Assembly (NCBI RefSeq): GCF_021366795.1
Contig: NZ_JAHCPS010000008.1
Location: 1 to 64,000 of the forward strand
Source: Macrococcoides caseolyticum
GTDB lineage: Bacteria > Bacillota > Bacilli > Staphylococcales > Staphylococcaceae
Direction: 5' to 3'
DNA length: 64,000 nt
Shown: positions 25,118-33,161 of the stretch, one piece after another
Layout: the number at the start of each line of letters is the position of its first letter
How positions within the stretch are numbered: the stretch's first letter is position 1
Notes under the pieces: generated by a model
What the model saw: the letters and a program-made list of their open reading frames with translations, nothing else
Told to the model about the DNA's origin: nothing
Databases searched by the model: none
Translations under genes and position numbers: made by a program

Positions 25118-25422
25118 GGGTGACTCCTTTTCATTTATTGCTTTTATTATGACATAAAATATAGGTAAGTGCTAGAAGTTATCCAATTATTCACAATTAT
25201 TTTATTAAGTCCAATAAAGATTAACATTGGTGAATCAATTGATATTATTCCTTTATTTTTTTTATGGAATATACCATTTTGTAGGATGGTATATGAAATA
25301 ATAGATTACATTATTATTAAGATGTTTGGAATTTTATTAAAATTTCTTAATGATTATCGAATTTTTCGAAAATTTCGTGTATTATTAAGCTATGTTATTA
25401 GCATTGATTGGAGGATATTACT
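25118..25422. promoter_or_regulatory. Divergent control region of surface protein and comX
   Basis: About 300 very AT-rich bases. At 25269-25294 ATATACCAT and ATGGTATAT form an exact inverted repeat with an 8-base spacer, 129 bases before comX. At 25358-25377 a second near-palindrome centres on TTTTCGAAAA. Either could bind the ComA-like regulator. The sites do not match the Bacillus ComA box. A clear promoter could not be picked. An 85-codon frame across this stretch has no ribosome site and is not counted. Confidence 0.5.
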
Positions 25423-25602
25423 ATGAGAGAAGAATTCGAACAGGTTGTATTAAAAATGAAAGAGATGAATGTTACTTTGGAAGAATTACTGCTTCAAAAA
25501 GATGATTTGAAGTTAAGCGCGGATGTTGTCGCAGTAATGGATGCGGCAGCGCGTAAGCCACTAAAAATACAAGTTTCGAAATACTGGACAGGCGATTTTT
25601 AA
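25423..25602 (+). CDS. comX: ComX-like quorum-sensing pre-peptide
   Basis: An ATG behind GGAGG opens 59 codons. The product has no signal peptide. It has an acidic helical leader (EEFEQVVLKMKEMNVTLEEL) and ends in ...SKYWTGDF, with a single Trp at residue 55, five from the end. In Bacillus the ComX precursor (about 55 residues) also has one Trp close to the C-terminus. ComQ attaches an isoprenoid to it and the end is released as the pheromone. The identification rests on this shape and on the adjoining comQ, comP and comA genes. The unusual point is that it precedes comQ. The stop is one base before the comQ start. Confidence 0.85.
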   Translation: MREEFEQVVLKMKEMNVTLEELLLQKDDLKLSADVVAVMDAAARKPLKIQVSKYWTGDF

Positions 25603-25603
25603 A

Positions 25604-26416
25604 GTGCTACAACAAAATTTACATCAATTGATTGAACAATTAAATTTACCTGAGCAAGAATCAAATCAATTGCTGGACTTTGTTATGAACAAAATAAAGC
25701 GTGATAGCTGGGGTAGTTATTATGAAACCATTAACGCGTTATTTAATACTTCAACTCAAGCTGATATGCAAAGAAACTCAGTTGCTGTTCAGCTTATTTT
25801 CTGGGCATTTGATTTAGTAGATGATGTAGTGGATGGAGATGTGGTTCAATTACCATTATCTCAAGCACAACAAATTGTATTGTCCCATATTGTCATGTTA
25901 CAAGCGATACGTTTATTAGATACGCATATTCAAGATCATGTCATGCGTATCGTTATAGAAGCAGGTTATGCAGAATTTAGTGATATCACATTTACACATG
26001 ATGTGAACCATTTATTAACTGAAGATGACTATTTATCGCTGGTTGAACAGAAGTCAGGAAAATTAATGCAGTTGATAGGGATAATTATTGATCAAAGTAA
26101 CTTACCATTACAACGCTTTATGTCGTACATTGGTATAGCTGCACAAATTAAAAATGATATCGATAGTATTTTGTCTTTCAATAAAAGCGATTTTGACGAA
26201 AAGAAAATGTATTTACCGACGATAAAATACATCTATTTTACAGGAGATACAGGCCTTCAGCACTTTTCAAGAGAAAAGATTATACAATCTGGTGCACTAG
26301 AATATTGTAGATTGTTGTATAATTATTACATCGAAGAAGCATATACGATTCTTTTCGATGCTTTTCCAGAAAAAACTGAAGGAATAAGGAAGTTAAAAAA
26401 TGAATTCAATTTTTAA
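25604..26416 (+). CDS. comQ: ComQ-like isoprenyl transferase
   Basis: The 270-residue protein belongs to the polyprenyl-synthase fold. The first Asp-rich region is FDLVDDVVDGD (residues 69-79), which binds the prenyl diphosphate through Mg. The second region is reduced to IKNDIDSILSF...DFDEKK, as in ComQ rather than true chain-elongating synthases. It should transfer a geranyl or farnesyl group to the Trp of ComX in the cytoplasm. The start is GTG with only a weak site inside the end of comX, so translation probably depends on coupling. The last 17 bases overlap comP. Confidence 0.85.
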   Translation: MLQQNLHQLIEQLNLPEQESNQLLDFVMNKIKRDSWGSYYETINALFNTSTQADMQRNSVAVQLIFWAFDLVDDVVDGDVVQLPLSQAQQIVLSHIVMLQAIRLLDTHIQDHVMRIVIEAGYAEFSDITFTHDVNHLLTEDDYLSLVEQKSGKLMQLIGIIIDQSNLPLQRFMSYIGIAAQIKNDIDSILSFNKSDFDEKKMYLPTIKYIYFTGDTGLQHFSREKIIQSGALEYCRLLYNYYIEEAYTILFDAFPEKTEGIRKLKNEFNF

Positions 26417-28379
26417 AATAAAACGTATCTCCATAAGAGGATTTAGTCTTTTAGTGTTGTTAACCTGTGTGATTCACTTAAAGTTTTTTTATGCGATAAA
26501 AGTGGCAATTCTTGCGGAAAAAGACATAGATGTGATTACAATTTTAACAATGTGTTCGGCAACATTTTGCTTTTTTGTTGCCATTTTAGTGTTACAAATT
26601 TTATATAAATTTGATTCTTATGTTCTGAAACATTTCTTCATGCTTTGCTTACTGCTGGCAAATACCATTACGTTTTCATTTTATGACCCTATTTTAAAAG
26701 GATTTGGTTCGACGACTGAAATCTTTTTATTATTTTTTGTATTGGCAATGCTATCTAAATTATTTAGTATTTATCCTGTGTTCTCCAGATCGAATAAACT
26801 CAATAATTTCCTGAAACTCAATAATTACTTAATTGTCATTTTATTCATAATTGCAATTATTATGAATATCACTTTAAATCGTAGTGAATTTGTCTTTTTC
26901 TCATTTATTATGCTGCTAAGTGTGTGTTTAATTTTACTTTTAAGTGTATTTTATGTTGTATTCTCGATTATTCGAAATGCACATGGTCAAATTCGTAAAG
27001 AGTTATATTTTATTTTAGCCTCATTACTTATGAGTATACTTCCGATGTTTACACTGAATTTATTTTTGCATTTTTTTAATAGTAGTGTGCCATATTATTA
27101 TATATTGCCAACATTGATTATTTTCCCGTTATATTTATTGTATTCATTTTGTAAGTTTAAAATTATTGTTTCTGAATCATTTGGTGCATTGCTCCTCAGT
27201 TTATTTCAAATCTGGAATGTTCTGATGCTTTGTGCAATGATTTTGTTCTATACGTGCTTCATGCCACTTCCAGCAATGATTTATTCTATTATTGCTCATA
27301 GTCTGTTGCTTGTATTCTTTTCAATTGTTTATTCTTTTAAACAGCGCTATCGGGTGAAACATCGTGTGATAAACAATAGAAATACAATAAACAAAAATAT
27401 TTATGATACTTTAATTCAGAACAACATCGAATTATCGAACTATTATTTATTTATAGAATCACTTGATCAGTCTGAGCAATATAAATTTCCAGCAGGCACT
27501 TTTAATTACAATGATATTATCGAGAAAGCGCACATGATTTATGAACGTTCGAATATTGCAATGAATCAGTTACAGGATATGACAGTGTACGTGCATCGTT
27601 CTGCTTCGACCAATGCATTTATAGCCATCCATACTTCTGAAACTGAGAAGTTTAAATACCATACCTTTGTTAGTCTTTTAGAACAGTTTGATTTCTTTAT
27701 GAAGAATTATTCAACAAAGCTAATGGATGAGGATTATAAGAATCGCATTTATTTATCACATGCTGCCCTCGAAGAAGAGCGAGAGCGTTTGTCATTATTT
27801 TTACATGATGAGATATTGCAAAATATTATTCTCGCTTTAAATGAGACTAAAAGACTGGAAACAGAAAAAGAAAGCGATAAAGAACATCTTGAAGAAATAT
27901 TAGATGAATCAATCTATGCAATTCGTGAAGCTTGTGAAGATTTATTCCCGGCAGATTTAGATGATTTTGGTCTAAAAGAAAGCTTAAATGGTTTGATTCG
28001 TAGACATTTATATGAATCGATGATTACTATCACACTGGACTATCAGGAAAGTAACATTATCATCGATAAGTTAATTAAGATTAGTGCGTACCGTATGATG
28101 AAGGAATTAATTAATAACGCTATAAAGCATGCAGATGCGAAAAATATTGATATTGAAGTTACTGAAGCAGTTGATGCATTAACATTTAAAGTTCAAGATG
28201 ATGGAAAGGGCATGAACCATCATCATGTATCAGATATTCTGCTGAAAGGTTCTAATAACGGCTTAAAATATTTAATCAATCAAGTTAATATGTTTGATGG
28301 TGAAATCTTCTTTGCATCAGTGGATGAAAGTAAAAAGAAAAAAGGGTTAGTTGTGACAGTGACGTTACCTTTAGAATAG
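26400..28379 (+). CDS. comP: ComP-like membrane histidine kinase
   Basis: The 659-residue protein has about ten membrane helices over residues 13-310, the sensor part that would detect prenylated ComX. A cytoplasmic linker follows to about 455. The HisKA_3 block is ERLSLFLHDEILQNIILAL with the phospho-accepting His469. The ATPase part has MMKELINNAIKHAD (N-box) and QDDGKGM (G-box). This is the NarL/ComP kinase class that pairs with LuxR-type regulators. The ATG has AAGGAAG upstream and overlaps comQ. The kinase part is complete. Confidence 0.9.
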   Translation: MNSIFKIKRISIRGFSLLVLLTCVIHLKFFYAIKVAILAEKDIDVITILTMCSATFCFFVAILVLQILYKFDSYVLKHFFMLCLLLANTITFSFYDPILKGFGSTTEIFLLFFVLAMLSKLFSIYPVFSRSNKLNNFLKLNNYLIVILFIIAIIMNITLNRSEFVFFSFIMLLSVCLILLLSVFYVVFSIIRNAHGQIRKELYFILASLLMSILPMFTLNLFLHFFNSSVPYYYILPTLIIFPLYLLYSFCKFKIIVSESFGALLLSLFQIWNVLMLCAMILFYTCFMPLPAMIYSIIAHSLLLVFFSIVYSFKQRYRVKHRVINNRNTINKNIYDTLIQNNIELSNYYLFIESLDQSEQYKFPAGTFNYNDIIEKAHMIYERSNIAMNQLQDMTVYVHRSASTNAFIAIHTSETEKFKYHTFVSLLEQFDFFMKNYSTKLMDEDYKNRIYLSHAALEEERERLSLFLHDEILQNIILALNETKRLETEKESDKEHLEEILDESIYAIREACEDLFPADLDDFGLKESLNGLIRRHLYESMITITLDYQESNIIIDKLIKISAYRMMKELINNAIKHADAKNIDIEVTEAVDALTFKVQDDGKGMNHHHVSDILLKGSNNGLKYLINQVNMFDGEIFFASVDESKKKKGLVVTVTLPLE

Positions 28380-28389
28380 AGGTGGTATT

Positions 28390-29001
28390 GTGGTAAAAAT
28401 TATTATATTAGATGATCATGAATTATTTGGTCAAGGTGTCGCCAAGATTATTGATGCTGAAGATGATTTAAATGTGTTGAAAGTATTTACAGATCCTCAT
28501 CTGTTGACGCATTATATTACAACATTACAGCCCAACATCGTGCTTTGTGATATTAAGATTAAGGATGTGAATGGGTTGAATATTGTAAAGACGTATTCAA
28601 AGCAATTTCCTAAAGTGAAGTTTATTATGCTGAGCGGCTATAATCTTGAAGAATATAAAATTAAAGCCTATGAATATGGTGCAGTGGGCTTTATACTAAA
28701 AGACGAATCGACAGACAAACTCGTTGATGGTATTCGTTCGGTGTATTATTTAAATCAAAATTTAAAGCACGATACGTTACTTTCAAAGCCGTTATTAAGT
28801 AAAAAAGAAAAAGAAATATTAAAAATGGTAGCGCAAGATATGAAAAATCAGGAAATTAGTGAAGCGTTATTCATCAGTAAGCGAACGGTCGAATATCACA
28901 TCACGAAACTGATTCGAAAGCTTGGCGTTGAATCAAGACTGGGTGCAGTCCTTAAAGGCATTCAGCTAGGTATTATTGAAGAAAGTGAAACAAAGTTATA
29001 A
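28390..29001 (+). CDS. comA: ComA-like LuxR-type response regulator
   Basis: The 203-residue protein starts at a GTG behind GAGGTGG. The receiver domain has the acidic pair D8-D9, the phosphorylated D54 (VLCDIKIKDVNG) and Lys in ILKDES. The C-terminal part is a LuxR/NarL helix-turn-helix (LSKKEKEILKMVAQDMKNQE, then SKRTVEYHITKLIRKLGV). It should be phosphorylated by the ComP-like kinase 10 bases upstream and act as a transcription activator. Target genes are not visible here, though the IR at 25269-25294 is a candidate site. A strong terminator ends the operon. Confidence 0.9.
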   Translation: MVKIIILDDHELFGQGVAKIIDAEDDLNVLKVFTDPHLLTHYITTLQPNIVLCDIKIKDVNGLNIVKTYSKQFPKVKFIMLSGYNLEEYKIKAYEYGAVGFILKDESTDKLVDGIRSVYYLNQNLKHDTLLSKPLLSKKEKEILKMVAQDMKNQEISEALFISKRTVEYHITKLIRKLGVESRLGAVLKGIQLGIIEESETKL

Positions 29002-29005
29002 TGGA

Positions 29006-29047
29006 GAAGCTGGGACAGTTTATCAAACTGTCCCAGCTTCATTCTTT
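29006..29047 (+). terminator. Terminator of the com operon
   Basis: Exact 16-base arms GAAGCTGGGACAGTTT and complement with a short loop. The T-tract is short (ATTCTTT). Confidence 0.8.
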
Positions 29048-29447
29048 AGTGCGCATAAATATTTATGACATCTAAAAATGAAATAAAGCAAGTCTGGTTA
29101 CTATGCTCAATTGTACCGATAATTAAAGCAGACCACTGATCGATTTTCTCGAGTGTCATACGTACAGATTGGATATATCCATCAAGATAATATTCAATCG
29201 TCACATCATGATGCAAAGCGAGTGCGATATGAAGTGTTTCATTTATTTCCTGCAGACGATCTTCAGATAATTCAGGACGCGCGATTTTATTCTGGTTTTC
29301 AATTTGACGTCTTACATCTTCAAATTGCTGTGGCATCGTCGCAAAAGGGGCCCACTTAATCATTCCACGTCCTTTAGGAATATTACGATTAAGCAGCTGC
29401 TTATCGACTTTTCTATAATCTGTTTCTCCGTAAATCGGATGAATCAT
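29046..29447 (-). CDS. yolD: YolD-like protein, LexA-controlled
   Basis: The 133-residue protein has the YolD signature RGMIKWAPFATMP near residue 27, followed by helix QQFEDVRRQIENQ and a beta-rich end (HHDVTIEYYLDGYIQSVRM). YolD-like proteins usually stand next to a Y-family DNA polymerase (UvrX) and belong to the damage response. Here no polymerase is adjacent, so it is an orphan. A LexA box overlaps the promoter (29475-29503). Biochemical role unknown; possibly a partner of translesion synthesis. Confidence 0.8.
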   Translation of the reverse strand: MIHPIYGETDYRKVDKQLLNRNIPKGRGMIKWAPFATMPQQFEDVRRQIENQNKIARPELSEDRLQEINETLHIALALHHDVTIEYYLDGYIQSVRMTLEKIDQWSALIIGTIEHSNQTCFISFLDVINIYAH

Positions 29448-29474
29448 GTTCTCACATCCTTAAGTTTTTCTTTT

Positions 29475-29503
29475 ATTATACGAACATACGTTCTATTCCG
29501 CAA
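29475..29503 (-). promoter_or_regulatory. yolD promoter with SOS (LexA) box
   Basis: Minus strand TTGCGG (29503-29498), 17 bases and TATAAT (29480-29475). The spacer carries CGAACATACGTTCT (29481-29494), which fits the Gram-positive LexA consensus CGAAC-RNRY-GTTCG with one base off. Bound LexA would block the polymerase. Confidence 0.82.
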
Positions 29504-29542
29504 CACAAATAAGCAGTGGAATTTTCCACTGCTTATTTGTGT
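29504..29542. terminator. Long palindrome between yolD and MFS gene
   Basis: Arms of about 19 bases centred on AATT (AAATAAGCAGTGGAA and complement). It overlaps the end of the MFS reading frame and should terminate that transcript. Confidence 0.7.
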
Positions 29543-30774
29543 GTCTTAAATTGATGTTGGCTGGGAAGATTTAAAGCGATAACAATAAGCGTAACCCCAA
29601 CTATACCAAGTAGTGCGACATAAATACTCGTCATAACGCTGTTGAGTATAGCACCGATAATGAGTCCTGAACTGGCAACAAGGCTAGCGCCACTAAATCC
29701 AAGTGAACTAAATGCAACGTAACTTGCACGAGCATCATCCGGCATGAGTTTGGCCATATAAGTTGAATAAATCGGACTTTGAATAAGTTCACCTATCGTT
29801 GCAAAGAGGATACAAATCATTAATATCCACCACGTCGATAGCGTATGGGTTAATGCATAACCGAACGTATACATTAACCCACCGATGACAAGCATCGTAC
29901 GCTGATTGAATGGTTCAACAAGCTTATTAATAAGAAACGTAATGCTTACAACAAGGATAGTATTTTCTATTAGCATTAGACTCATCATACGTACACCATC
30001 TACGTGTATGCCAAATAGATCAATGGGTTTAAACACTTCGTGGAGACGTACACCAATATAGTTGGTCAGCGCAAATTCAGCTGAGAATATAAAAATTGCA
30101 GCTGCAGTAAATAGGACGAAGCGCGTATCTTTGAAAGCGACTTTATATTTGGCGAAAAGATCATGAATCCAATGGGTATGTACAATGACTTTTTCTTTTT
30201 GGGTTGTAGGGTCTTTTAAGAATTTATAAAAGATTACCGTGTTCATGACCATAATAACGATAATAATCATAAAAAGTAAAAAACGATGGTCTTTATAAAA
30301 TAAACCACCGAGTGCAGTACCAATCGCGGTTGCTAAATTATTTGTCCAGTAGGTCGTTACATAAACAGACTTTCTACTTGCTTCGTCAGTAGCGTCAATA
30401 ATGAGTGCTTCAAGTGCTGGAAAAATCATAGCGCCTGGAATTGCCAGACACATAAATAAAATGGCTACAAACCATGCCAAATTAATATGTGGATGTATGC
30501 CAATCGCCATTGCTGTAAATAATAAGATAGAAAGCGATTGTCCCCAAATCAGTTGACCTTTACGACTAAAGCGATCAGCGAAATAACCGCCGACTAAGTT
30601 GCACGTTAAACTGACAAATACATTGAGCGACATTAATATACCTGAAGTTACTTTTCCGAGTTCATCAGCAATATATAACACCATAAATGGCATAACGCTC
30701 ATTGAAGCAGTATGAGAAAAGAACCCACAAATAATACGTAGTTTTACATTGGCCGGGAAGTCTTTAAATTTCAT
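29533..30774 (-). CDS. MFS transporter, drug-efflux-like
   Basis: The 413-residue protein shows twelve hydrophobic helices in two halves. The A-motif between helices 2 and 3 is GGYFADRFSRKG, and PAMIFPALEALIIDATDEA-type helix 4 and 5 sequences follow. A central basic loop lies near residue 200 (KDPTTQKEKVIVHTHW). It belongs to the general MDR branch of the major facilitator superfamily and should exchange protons for small drugs or metabolites. No adjacent regulator is present. Substrate unknown. Start ATG behind GAGG. Confidence 0.85.
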   Translation of the reverse strand: MKFKDFPANVKLRIICGFFSHTASMSVMPFMVLYIADELGKVTSGILMSLNVFVSLTCNLVGGYFADRFSRKGQLIWGQSLSILLFTAMAIGIHPHINLAWFVAILFMCLAIPGAMIFPALEALIIDATDEASRKSVYVTTYWTNNLATAIGTALGGLFYKDHRFLLFMIIIVIMVMNTVIFYKFLKDPTTQKEKVIVHTHWIHDLFAKYKVAFKDTRFVLFTAAAIFIFSAEFALTNYIGVRLHEVFKPIDLFGIHVDGVRMMSLMLIENTILVVSITFLINKLVEPFNQRTMLVIGGLMYTFGYALTHTLSTWWILMICILFATIGELIQSPIYSTYMAKLMPDDARASYVAFSSLGFSGASLVASSGLIIGAILNSVMTSIYVALLGIVGVTLIVIALNLPSQHQFKTHK

Positions 30775-30843
30775 AGAGGATACCTCGAGATTATCTTTAT
30801 ATATTCATTATATTTCATAATAATCAGAAAATATAGATAAAAA

Positions 30844-30881
30844 AGAACCCATTTAAATCCCAGATGATTTAAATGGGTTCT
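30844..30881 (-). terminator. Terminator of the polyamine operon
   Basis: AGAACCCATTTAAATC and its exact complement with a six-base loop. The minus strand continues with T6. It resembles the hairpin at 18624-18664. Confidence 0.75.
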
Positions 30882-30894
30882 CATATACAAACGG

Positions 30895-31033
30895 CTCACA
30901 CTCGTTAGTCAGCCTTAAACGGCATCTCACGAGCAGCTCTTACGACAAAAACAAAACTTTCCTTAAATCAAAGAACGATTTTTCGGGAAGTTTTTTATTT
31001 TGCTTAGGGTAAACGCTTGTTCGATAGCCTCTT
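30895..31033. repeat. Intergenic repeat block, copy 2
   Basis: Contains the modules of the block at 18585-18876: TTAAACGGCATCTCACGAGCAG (here near 30906) is close to AACGGCGTCTCATGAGCAG. The hairpin AAATCAAAGAACGATTT (near 30974) matches the one near 18807. The end word GTTCGATAGCC (near 31019) matches ATTCGACAGCC. Both copies lie directly behind minus-strand genes. Confidence 0.6.
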
Positions 31034-31882
31034 TTATTTTGTAATAGCAAGCATAAGTTCACGTGCAACTTTTGCTGCGACTGCATTAGAAACGCCACTA
31101 TGGTCGTATGGTGGTGACAGTTCTACAATGTCAGCTGCAACAACATTCAGTTGCTCAAATATTTTAAATGCCGGCTCAAGTTCTTTATAAGTTAATCCAC
31201 CTGGTTCAGGTGTACCTGTTCCAGGGAAGATAGATGGATCTAAACAATCTAAGTCGATTGTCACGTATACTGGTGTATCACCGATTAAACCTGGTAAGTC
31301 TTTTAGGGTATCGATTGAGAATTTTTCTAAAGTTGTATGTGTGTCACTCCAGTCAAATTCTTCTTTCGTACCTGAACGGATACCATATTGATAAATACGG
31401 TTATCTCCAGTAATATCATGAATACGTCGAACGACAGTAGCATGTGATAAGGGTTCACCTAAATAGTCATCACGCAAATCTGTGTGCGCATCCAGTTGAA
31501 CTAACACAACATCTGGATATTTTTCATGTACAGCACGGAAAGATCCAAGCGTTACTAAATGCTCGCCACCAATCATAAACGGCAATTTGTTCGCGTTTAA
31601 AATTGTGCGTGCTGTATCTTCTAATTCTTCTAGTACTTTTACTTTATTACCGATTGTAATATCCACATCGCCTGTATCGATAATGTTAACATCTTCTAAG
31701 TCTTTGTTTAAATACGGACTATATGTCTCTAAACCGTAAGATTCAGAACGAATGGCATCTGACGCAAAACGCGTACCTGGTCTGTTGGATACTGTCCCAT
31801 CAAACGGTGCACCGTAAATCACTGTTGTTGCTTCTTCAAATGACGCCTCACAGCTCATGTAAACATGTTTATTCGGTTTCAT
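31034..31882 (-). CDS. speB: Agmatinase
   Basis: The 282-residue ureohydrolase has the Mn-binding blocks in order: FMIGGEHLVTLG (near residue 101), VQLDAHTDLRDDY (near 126) and VYVTIDLDCLDPS (near 205), plus GTGTPEPGG. It cleaves agmatine to putrescine and urea. Agmatinase is favoured over arginase or formiminoglutamase by its position in a polyamine operon behind arginine decarboxylase and spermidine synthase. The first 14 bases overlap the end of speE, and the site AAGGAG lies inside that gene. Complete. Confidence 0.92.
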   Translation of the reverse strand: MKPNKHVYMSCEASFEEATTVIYGAPFDGTVSNRPGTRFASDAIRSESYGLETYSPYLNKDLEDVNIIDTGDVDITIGNKVKVLEELEDTARTILNANKLPFMIGGEHLVTLGSFRAVHEKYPDVVLVQLDAHTDLRDDYLGEPLSHATVVRRIHDITGDNRIYQYGIRSGTKEEFDWSDTHTTLEKFSIDTLKDLPGLIGDTPVYVTIDLDCLDPSIFPGTGTPEPGGLTYKELEPAFKIFEQLNVVAADIVELSPPYDHSGVSNAVAAKVARELMLAITK

Positions 31883-32729
31883 CTGCTAACATCTCCTTAA
31901 CGAATGTCGGTAACATAAATGCACCAGTATGGATGTCAGTATTGTAGTATTTCGTTTTGATACCAAGTTTATTCCATGCATCTAAGTCTGCATCTTTTAA
32001 AGGATCAAATGATTTTGAAGCAAAACCAAATAACCAATGTCCTGACGGATAAGTTGGCATATGGAATTGGTACACACGTGTGATTGGGAATAAGCCTTTA
32101 ATCTTAGAGTGTGCACGTTTCATTTCATGTGCGTAAGATGCATAATATGGTGATTCATGTTGGTTAATTAAAATACCATCATCTGTTAACACACGGTAAC
32201 AGTTGTTATAGAAATCGTGAGAGAATAATCCTTCACCAGGACCGATTGGGTCCGTAGAATCCACTAAGATTAAATCATAATAGCCATCTTCTTTATTCTT
32301 AACATATGCTAAACCGTCTTCAAATAATAATGTCACACGTGGATCTTCTAATTTACCTGCTGTAATTGGTAAGTATTGTTGTGACAGGCGTACAACGCGC
32401 TCATCAATTTCAACCATATCGATTTGTTCGATTGAAGCGTAACGTGTTAATTCACGTACTGTACCACCGTCACCGCCACCGATAACTAAAACTTTCTTGA
32501 TGTTAGGGTTCGTTGCCATTGCAACGTGTGTAATCATATCGTGATAAACGAATTCATCTTTTTCGTTCACCATCATTAACCCATCTAAAGTGAAGAACGT
32601 ACCGAATTCTTCAGATTTAAAGAAGTCAATTTGCTGGAATGGTGTTTTTTCCGTTAAGATATGTTCTGTTGTTTTGATAGAGAACTTAACATTATCCGTG
32701 TGATTTTCTGTATACCATAAATCTAACAT
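31869..32729 (-). CDS. speE: Spermidine synthase
   Basis: The 286-residue protein has the aminopropyltransferase core: LVIGGGDGGTVRELTRY (decarboxylated-SAM site) near residue 80, the catalytic Asp in LVDSTDPIGPGEGLFS near 150, and GHWLFGFASK near the end. It moves the aminopropyl group from decarboxylated S-adenosylmethionine to putrescine. It stands between the enzymes that make both substrates (speH upstream, speB downstream). AAGGAGG precedes the ATG. Confidence 0.94.
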   Translation of the reverse strand: MLDLWYTENHTDNVKFSIKTTEHILTEKTPFQQIDFFKSEEFGTFFTLDGLMMVNEKDEFVYHDMITHVAMATNPNIKKVLVIGGGDGGTVRELTRYASIEQIDMVEIDERVVRLSQQYLPITAGKLEDPRVTLLFEDGLAYVKNKEDGYYDLILVDSTDPIGPGEGLFSHDFYNNCYRVLTDDGILINQHESPYYASYAHEMKRAHSKIKGLFPITRVYQFHMPTYPSGHWLFGFASKSFDPLKDADLDAWNKLGIKTKYYNTDIHTGAFMLPTFVKEMLADETE

Positions 32730-32741
32730 ATGCGTTCCTCC

Positions 32742-33158
32742 TTATCCTGCTACTGGTTTGAATGATTCGACTTTGATTTCGCCATTTGAATATTTTTCAA
32801 TTTTATCAGCCATACCACGACCCATTTCAAATGAATCAGATAACTCAGCTTTTAATTTCGTTTGTAAGAAGTCTTCAGCTTTCCATGGATCAACTGAATC
32901 ACCACATGTAAATACGTCTACTGATGCGTAACCATATTCAGGCCATGTGTGAATTGCTAAATGTGATTCAGAGATAATAACTGCGCCACTTACACCATAT
33001 GGGTTAAAAGTATGGAAACAGCTTTCTACGATTGTTGCACCAGAAACCACTGCTGCTTCGTTCATGATGCGTTCGATTGCATCATGGTCTTTTAAGATTT
33101 CTTTGTCACAGTTGTAATATTCGATTAATACGTGTCTACCTAAAGTTGTTAATTTCAT
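32742..33158 (-). CDS. speH: S-adenosylmethionine decarboxylase proenzyme
   Basis: The 138-residue class 1B enzyme carries the self-cleavage site ISESHLAIHTWPEYGYASVD. The chain breaks before the Ser of ESH, and that Ser becomes the pyruvoyl cofactor. The catalytic Cys follows in VFTCGD. It supplies the aminopropyl donor to speE, which starts 12 bases downstream. The C-terminal tail is slightly longer than in Bacillus SpeH. AGGGAG before the ATG. It is also called speD in some genomes. Confidence 0.93.
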   Translation of the reverse strand: MKLTTLGRHVLIEYYNCDKEILKDHDAIERIMNEAAVVSGATIVESCFHTFNPYGVSGAVIISESHLAIHTWPEYGYASVDVFTCGDSVDPWKAEDFLQTKLKAELSDSFEMGRGMADKIEKYSNGEIKVESFKPVAG

Positions 33159-33161
33159 TGT

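Noticed and set aside
25169-25426. 85-codon frame upstream of comX
   Set aside because: No ribosome site, extremely AT-driven composition, overlaps the promoter region and the start of comX.
25423-29001. agr-type peptide system
   Set aside because: There is no AgrB-like protease; the second gene has the Asp-rich motif of prenyl transferases and the kinase is of the ComP/NarL class.
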